This document shows positions 61,240-64,000 of a stretch of 64,000 bases of DNA, piece by piece; the stretch's first letter is position 1; every line of letters starts with the position of its first letter. This DNA comes from an uncultured Nostoc sp. (GTDB lineage Bacteria; Cyanobacteriota; Cyanobacteriia; Cyanobacteriales; Nostocaceae): the NCBI RefSeq assembly GCF_937863485.1, contig NZ_CALMFY010000166.1, positions 36,329-100,328 on the forward strand, given 5' to 3'. Made by a program: the position numbers and the translations under genes. The notes under the pieces were generated by a model. It saw nothing but the letters and a program-made list of their open reading frames with translations, searched no databases and was not told where the DNA came from.

Positions 61240-61710
61240 TTGGCTTTGCTTGTTGCATCCGAGCGATCGCCTCCCTGGAAGCAGTCAACCAATTTTTGAT
61301 AATGGAATTGACATTAACTTAATTGAACTTTGCGATCGTCGATGTCCTCAAAGGAGTATAAAATGTCCACAATGTCTACCAAAAAAAGGTGTTAATACCA
61401 ATTCTGTGTGATTTTGCTACAAATCAGATTCTCCTGCCTCTTTTACCCCCTTTTTTGAGGGAATTGGGGGTATCTTAATGTGCAAATCCATAGAAAAATG
61501 GTAATAGTCATAAAACTTGTGTAGCGATCGCTTCTATATATATCCCTTTTTAATACAAATGTTCTATTTTGTTTCGTCAGTGGACGCACTATCCATCACC
61601 AACAGCATTCTGTAAAATTCATCCCTGAGAATATTTGCTCCCCCCTTACCAGCTGCCACATACAGTCCTAAACTGAAGATGAGAGTTGAAAGGCAGTCAG
61701 GAGAAATTTT
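61240..61710. other. 471-base gap upstream of glgC with repeats
   Basis: It contains the possible 5' remnant of the Trypco1-like gene (about 61240-61315), a MITE-like stretch 61393-61507 (ends ttaataccaattctg and agaaaaatggtaatag), and an AT-rich promoter region for glgC. No gene is seen. Confidence 0.55.
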
Positions 61711-63000
61711 GTGAAAAAAGTATTATCAATGATCCTTGGTGGTGGCGCGGGTACTCGGCTTTACCCCCTAACGAAACTACGCGCTAAACCAGCAGTACCA
61801 GTAGCGGGGAAGTATCGCCTAATCGATATCCCTGTCAGTAACTGCATAAATTCCGAAATATTCAAAATCTATGTCCTGACACAATTCAACTCAGCTTCCC
61901 TGAATCGCCATATCGCCCGTACCTACAACTTTAGTGGCTTCAGCGAAGGCTTTGTGGAAGTGCTAGCCGCACAGCAAACTCTAGAAAACCCCAACTGGTT
62001 CCAAGGTACAGCCGATGCTGTGCGTCAGTACCTGTGGCTGTTGGAAGAATGGAATGTGGACGAATATTTGATCCTCTCCGGTGATCACCTCTACCGCATG
62101 GATTATCGCCACTTTATCCAACGCCATAGGGAAACGGGTGCTGATATTACTCTCTCAGTCATCCCCATCGATGAGCGCCGCGCCTCGGATTTTGGCTTGA
62201 TGAAAATTGACGATTCTGGTAGGGTAATTGATTTTAGCGAAAAACCCAAAGGTGAAGCGTTAATCAAAATGCGCGTTGATACAAGTGTACTGGGATTATC
62301 AAAAGAACAAGCCCAGCAACAGCCTTACATCGCCTCGATGGGGATTTATGTCTTTAAAAAAGAGGTTTTGTTCAAGTTGTTAAAAGAGGGTTTAGAAAGG
62401 ACTGATTTCGGCAAAGAAATTATTCCTGATGCCTCTAAGGATTACAACGTTCAAGCTTATCTGTTTGATGATTACTGGGAAGATATTGGAACAATTGAAG
62501 CATTTTATCATGCCAATTTAGCCCTGACTCAGCAGCCGCAGCCACCCTTCAGTTTCTACGATGAAGAAGCGCCAATTTATACCCGCGCTCGTTACTTGCC
62601 TCCAAGTAAACTTTTAGATTGCCAGATCACAGAATCAATTATTGGCGAAGGTTGTATTTTGAAAAATTGCCGCATCCAACATTCAGTATTAGGAGTGCGA
62701 TCGCGGATTGAATCTGGCTGCGTCATTGAAGAGTCCCTACTCATGGGTGCAGATTTTTATCAAGCTTCTGTAGAACGCCAATCTAACGTAGAAAAAGGTG
62801 ACATCCCCGTAGGTATCGGTACTGACTCGCTTATTCGCCGTGCGATCATCGATAAAAACGCCAGTATCGGTCACGATGTCAAAATTATCAATAAAGATAA
62901 TGTGCAAGAAGCTGACCGCGAAAGTCAAGGTTTCTATATCCGTAGTGGTATCGTCGTGGTGCTGAAAAATGCTGTAATTCCTGATGGAACAATCATTTAA
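61711..63000 (+). CDS. glgC: glucose-1-phosphate adenylyltransferase
   Basis: A 429-residue ADP-glucose pyrophosphorylase, the regulated first step of glycogen synthesis. The N-terminal nucleotidyltransferase domain has [21 protein letters not shown] (regulatory and substrate loop), [10 protein letters not shown] with the catalytic Asp, and FSEKPKG with the glucose-1-P lysine site. The C-terminal beta-helix carries repeats such as [13 protein letters not shown]. Lysines near the C-terminus typical of 3-PGA activation are present (RAIIDKNA). Start is a GTG with AGGAG eight bases upstream. It works with the amylase gene nearby in glycogen turnover. Confidence 0.96.
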   Translation: MKKVLSMILGGGAGTRLYPLTKLRAKPAVPVAGKYRLIDIPVSNCINSEIFKIYVLTQFNSASLNRHIARTYNFSGFSEGFVEVLAAQQTLENPNWFQGTADAVRQYLWLLEEWNVDEYLILSGDHLYRMDYRHFIQRHRETGADITLSVIPIDERRASDFGLMKIDDSGRVIDFSEKPKGEALIKMRVDTSVLGLSKEQAQQQPYIASMGIYVFKKEVLFKLLKEGLERTDFGKEIIPDASKDYNVQAYLFDDYWEDIGTIEAFYHANLALTQQPQPPFSFYDEEAPIYTRARYLPPSKLLDCQITESIIGEGCILKNCRIQHSVLGVRSRIESGCVIEESLLMGADFYQASVERQSNVEKGDIPVGIGTDSLIRRAIIDKNASIGHDVKIINKDNVQEADRESQGFYIRSGIVVVLKNAVIPDGTII

Positions 63001-63140
63001 TAGTTAGGAGTTAGAAGAGACGCGAAAAATCTTTGTCTGTACAGGAGTTAGGAGTTAATGACTAAAAATTCTGATTACTCTTCACTCCTCACTTTTAATT
63101 CTTCACTATTACAGTTATTTTCAAGTAAATAGACCACACG

Positions 63141-63168
63141 GTAGGGGCGCAAGGCCTTGCGCCCCTAC
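63141..63168. repeat. 28-bp perfect palindrome
   Basis: Two 14-base arms, gtaggggcgcaagg and ccttgcgcccctac, with no loop. This is a common Nostoc dispersed repeat. It lies between glgC and the kinase gene, next to STRR-type gttaggagt copies at 63000-63060, and can form a strong hairpin that may end glgC transcription. Confidence 0.75.
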
Positions 63169-63188
63169 GACAGATGTGATTCAAATAC

Positions 63189-63662
63189 ATGAAAACTGCT
63201 GTAACTTCTCACTCCTCACTTTTATTACTGATTGGTCTTCCAGGTAGCGGTAAGTCAACTTTGGCAAAAATATTACTGGCAGAATACCCCCAGATGTCGC
63301 TGATTTCTACGGATGCCATCCGGGGGCAACTGTTCGGTTCGCAAGCCATTCAGGGGTCATGGTTGCTGATTTGGCGAGAAGTAGAACGGCAATTTCAGCA
63401 AGCTATTTCTAGAGAAAATACAGCAATTTTCGACGCTACCAACGCCCAGCGTCGCCATCGACGTGAAGTCATTGCTTTAGCCCGTGACTTGGGCTTTACC
63501 CAGATTACGGGAATTTGGGTGGATACGCCAGTTTGGCTGTGTTTGGCACGTAATAAAAGGCGATCGCGCCAGGTTCCAGAAGAAATTATTTTACGGATGC
63601 ACCGTCAACTCAGGGATGCTCCCCCAAGCCTGGAAGAAGGGTTAGACAGGCTAATCCGCTGA
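63189..63662 (+). CDS. P-loop AAA/polynucleotide-kinase-like ATPase
   Basis: A 157-residue protein with Walker A GLPGSGKST (residues 16-24), a DxD-like ISTDAIRGQLFG, FDATNAQRRHRREVI (about 80-94) and a lid arginine region NKRRSRQVPEEII. This is the layout of the small kinases in PF13671 (polynucleotide kinase 3' domain/zeta-toxin-like). The substrate is unknown; RNA ends, nucleotides or small metabolites are all possible. It is complete. It lies between glgC and a DnaJ-family gene without tight linkage to either. Confidence 0.82.
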   Translation: MKTAVTSHSSLLLLIGLPGSGKSTLAKILLAEYPQMSLISTDAIRGQLFGSQAIQGSWLLIWREVERQFQQAISRENTAIFDATNAQRRHRREVIALARDLGFTQITGIWVDTPVWLCLARNKRRSRQVPEEIILRMHRQLRDAPPSLEEGLDRLIR

Positions 63663-63839
63663 TCAGAAAAATCGGAGTACGGAAATTGCGATCGCACGGT
63701 GAGCAAGAACCACACTTGATTTTCTATATTGTTTGCTAATTTAAAATTAGATTCTTTATTGCTTGGCACTATACCTAGCAATTAAACATCTGTGATCTTA
63801 AAAAAAAACATAACAGGAATTTCTATAGGAGACTAGTAG

Positions 63840-64000
63840 ATGGCTGCAACCGACTTCAAAGACTATTACGCAATTTTGGGAGTTAGTAAGACTGCCAGTC
63901 AGGAGGAGATTAAACAAGCCTTTCGTAAACTAGCCCGCAAATATCACCCCGATGTCAACCCAAATAACAAACAGGCAGAAGCACGCTTCAAAGAAGTTAG
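63840..64000 (+). CDS. DnaJ-family co-chaperone, cut by the window end
   Basis: The first 53 codons encode a J domain: [20 protein letters not shown], then [15 protein letters not shown] with the HPD motif at about residues 36-38. The ATG has AGGAG nine bases upstream. The layout (no glycine-rich region seen yet) suggests a DnaJ or CbpA-type protein that stimulates DnaK ATPase, but the class cannot be decided because the rest lies outside the window. Confidence 0.9.
   Translation, partial: MAATDFKDYYAILGVSKTASQEEIKQAFRKLARKYHPDVNPNNKQAEARFKEV

Overview
The window comes from a filamentous heterocystous cyanobacterium of the Nostoc/Anabaena group, probably close to Nostoc punctiforme. GCGATCGC (HIP1) octamers are scattered through it. 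Short dispersed palindromic repeats of the Nostoc type fill most gaps. Several genes match lineage-specific proteins: the dynamin-like protein BDLP1, the nuclease NucA with its inhibitor NuiA, the NpDE-type debranching amylase, an AvPCP-type NlpC/P60 peptidase and a hormogonium polysaccharide (hps) cluster. No database search was possible; names rest on recognised family motifs and recalled family sequences.

Layout: 0-7.7 kb is mainly housekeeping (trpS, a MetF-family gene, a PsiE-like protein, a TPR protein, an EF-G paralogue) plus an Rpn/DUF2887 nuclease. 7.8-11.8 kb is accessory: a HicAB module, an unrecognised 464-residue protein with a PD-(D/E)xK-like C-terminus, a DUF4058 remnant, convergent nuiA/nucA and an orphan HicB-like gene. 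11.9-15.6 kb holds a YgfZ-family gene, a DUF5331 gene containing repeat-derived protein repeats, a 2Fe-2S ferredoxin and a cysteine synthase. 16.1-21.2 kb is a membrane-remodelling locus: a small membrane protein, BDLP1, and a second dynamin-like GTPase ending in a J domain; the two GTPase genes are separated by a MITE nested in another MITE. 21.3-24.7 kb has a DUF305 lipoprotein, two decaying genes (an antitoxin and a Uma2 nuclease), a 1-Cys peroxiredoxin and a small unknown gene.

24.7-32.2 kb is a leftward run of six exopolysaccharide genes (hpsL, hpsN, hpsO, hpsP and two further glycosyltransferases), followed by glmM. 34.5-44.2 kb holds heme oxygenase, a CobW GTPase, an ABA4-like protein, small unknown genes, Uma2, moaC, tRNA-Arg, an MFS transporter, a glycosyltransferase/NlpC-P60 pair and a divergent serine hydrolase. 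44.4-54.3 kb has a metallophosphoesterase and a two-gene DNA modification/restriction-like island (Eco57I-type methylase and PLD-helicase). A broken VapBC and an antisense coiled-coil gene lie inside the island, and tRNA-Pro bounds it. 54.5-58.1 kb carries DUF1818/hypothetical/rpoZ, a fasciclin-domain gene and the NpDE-like amylase.

58.7-61.2 kb holds the most unusual set: a subtilisin-like protease, a separate small gene that looks like a free copy of that protease's own prodomain (a candidate dedicated inhibitor), and a truncated Trypco1-like gene. The window ends with glgC, a P-loop kinase and the start of a DnaJ-family gene.
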